A DNA stretch of 20,551 bases from Massilia sp. (GTDB lineage Bacteria > Pseudomonadota > Gammaproteobacteria > Burkholderiales > Burkholderiaceae_D), in NCBI GenBank assembly GCA_028291845.1, contig JAQGNM010000228.1, forward strand, positions 1 through 20,551, written 5' to 3'. The notes under the pieces are model-generated. The model searched no databases and had not been told where the DNA came from. It worked only from the letters and a program-made list of their open reading frames with translations. This document shows, in pieces, positions 19,836 to 20,551 of the stretch (its first letter is position 1; each line of letters begins with the position of its first letter). The translations under genes were made by a program, and so were the position numbers.

Positions 19836-20551
19836 TCAGCCTTTGGCGATCTGGTGATTCGACATGCGCTCGATGGCCTGGCACAGCGCCGAGTGATCGA
19901 GTGCGCTGCCGCCGTGGGCGGCGCAGGAATTCATCAGCTCCTGCACGTTGGCCGTATTCGGCAGTGCGACCCCCATCGATTTGGCGCCTTGCAGGGCCAA
20001 ATTCAAATCCTTCTGGTGCAGCTCGATACGGAAACCGGGCGCAAAGGTGCGCTTGACCATGCGCTCGCCGTGCACTTCCAGGATGCGCGAAGCGGCGAAG
20101 CCGCCCATCAGGGCCTGGCGCACCTTGGCTGGATCGGCGCCTGCCTTGGAGGCGAACAGCAGCGCTTCCGACACCGCCTGGATGTTCAGCGCGACGATGA
20201 TCTGGTTGGCCACCTTGGTGGTCTGGCCGTCGCCGTTGGCGCCCACCAGGGTGATGTTCTTGCCCATCAAGTCGAACAGCGGCTTGACCCTGCCGAACGC
20301 TTCCTCGCTGCCGCCGACCATGATTGTCAACGAGGCGGCGCGCGCGCCCACTTCGCCGCCCGACACCGGCGCGTCGAGATAATCGCAGCCGAGCTTGTTG
20401 ATTTTTTTGGCGAACTCCTTGGTCGCCATCGGCGAAATCGAACTCATGTCGACCACCACCTTGCCGGCCGACAGGCCGGCTGCCACGCCGTCGGCGTCGA
20501 ACAGCACCGCTTCCACGTGCGGGGTGTCGGGCACCATGACGATGATGATGT
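19836..20551 (-). CDS. glxR: 2-hydroxy-3-oxopropionate (tartronate semialdehyde) reductase, C-terminal part
   Basis: The gene runs off the right edge; about 238 residues are visible and the Rossmann GxGxxG N-terminus is missing. The visible part starts in the IIIVMVPDTPHVEAVLF segment typical of the family. It then shows DYLDAPVSGGEVGARAASLT (substrate-binding DxPVSGG), ANGDGQTTKVANQIIVALNI with the catalytic Lys, and FRIELHQKDLNLALQGAKSM near the C-terminus. This matches the GarR/GlxR branch of the beta-hydroxyacid dehydrogenases, which reduce tartronate semialdehyde to D-glycerate. Another member of this superfamily (for example 3-hydroxyisobutyrate dehydrogenase) is less likely given the adjacent glycerate kinase. 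Upstream, outside the window, one would expect gcl and hyi. The stop TGA is one base before the kinase ATG. Confidence 0.9.
   Translation of the reverse strand, partial: IIIVMVPDTPHVEAVLFDADGVAAGLSAGKVVVDMSSISPMATKEFAKKINKLGCDYLDAPVSGGEVGARAASLTIMVGGSEEAFGRVKPLFDLMGKNITLVGANGDGQTTKVANQIIVALNIQAVSEALLFASKAGADPAKVRQALMGGFAASRILEVHGERMVKRTFAPGFRIELHQKDLNLALQGAKSMGVALPNTANVQELMNSCAAHGGSALDHSALCQAIERMSNHQIAKG

Noticed and set aside
1..20551. CRISPR arrays, tRNA/rRNA genes, transposases, phage genes
   Set aside because: None was seen. The repeats present are inverted REP-like pairs, short phased repeats and a 12-bp tandem array, not spaced identical CRISPR repeats.

Overview
The window reads as a chromosomal segment of a GC-rich betaproteobacterium, most likely of the family Oxalobacteraceae (Massilia / Duganella / Janthinobacterium type). 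This placement is inference from protein character and gene content: oxalyl-CoA decarboxylase, formyl-CoA transferase and an oxalate/formate-type carrier, a KGG stress protein, a YpfJ metallopeptidase and dispersed REP-like hairpins. No rRNA, tRNA, CRISPR array, transposase or phage gene was seen.

Left part (1-6862), general functions. On the minus strand lie the start of an M14-type carboxypeptidase cut by the window edge, a small hypothetical protein and a KGG-motif stress protein. Divergent from the KGG gene is a very hydrophilic Gln/Ser/Gly-rich protein that ends at a strong terminator. Then, on the plus strand, come a YpfJ-type zinc metallopeptidase, a lipoprotein alpha/beta hydrolase, a family 2 glycosyltransferase with C-terminal membrane helices and, 3 bp after it, a HAD-like protein that appears to have lost its catalytic residues.

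Central part (7178-15360), oxalate catabolism. An oxc-frc-PAS gene set runs on the minus strand. A Crp/Fnr-family regulator is divergent from it, with a near-perfect FNR-like palindrome in the shared intergenic region. After a REP-like pair and a 54-residue protein of unknown function comes a second minus-strand operon: oxalate/formate MFS antiporter, FAH-family hydrolase and ketopantoate-reductase-like protein. Almost the same palindrome (13 of 14 bases) occurs upstream of the antiporter. Both palindromes sit about 35 bp from a plausible -10 element, the spacing expected of a class II activator. I infer one regulon: uptake (antiporter), activation (Frc) and decarboxylation (Oxc) of oxalate under the local Crp/Fnr protein.

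Right part (15767-20551), regulation and glyoxylate/glycerate assimilation. A 121-residue hypothetical protein and a LysR regulator diverge from a short region with striking phased repeats. The LysR gene converges on a minus-strand operon of tartronate semialdehyde reductase (partial), glycerate kinase and a class II histone-deacetylase-like amidohydrolase. Reductase and kinase are the last two steps of the glycerate pathway, by which bacteria growing on oxalate or glyoxylate feed C2 carbon into central metabolism. The window therefore pairs dissimilation of oxalate (formate and CO2) with an assimilatory branch. The convergent LysR/HDAC intergenic region is packed with hairpins, including a second REP-like pair.
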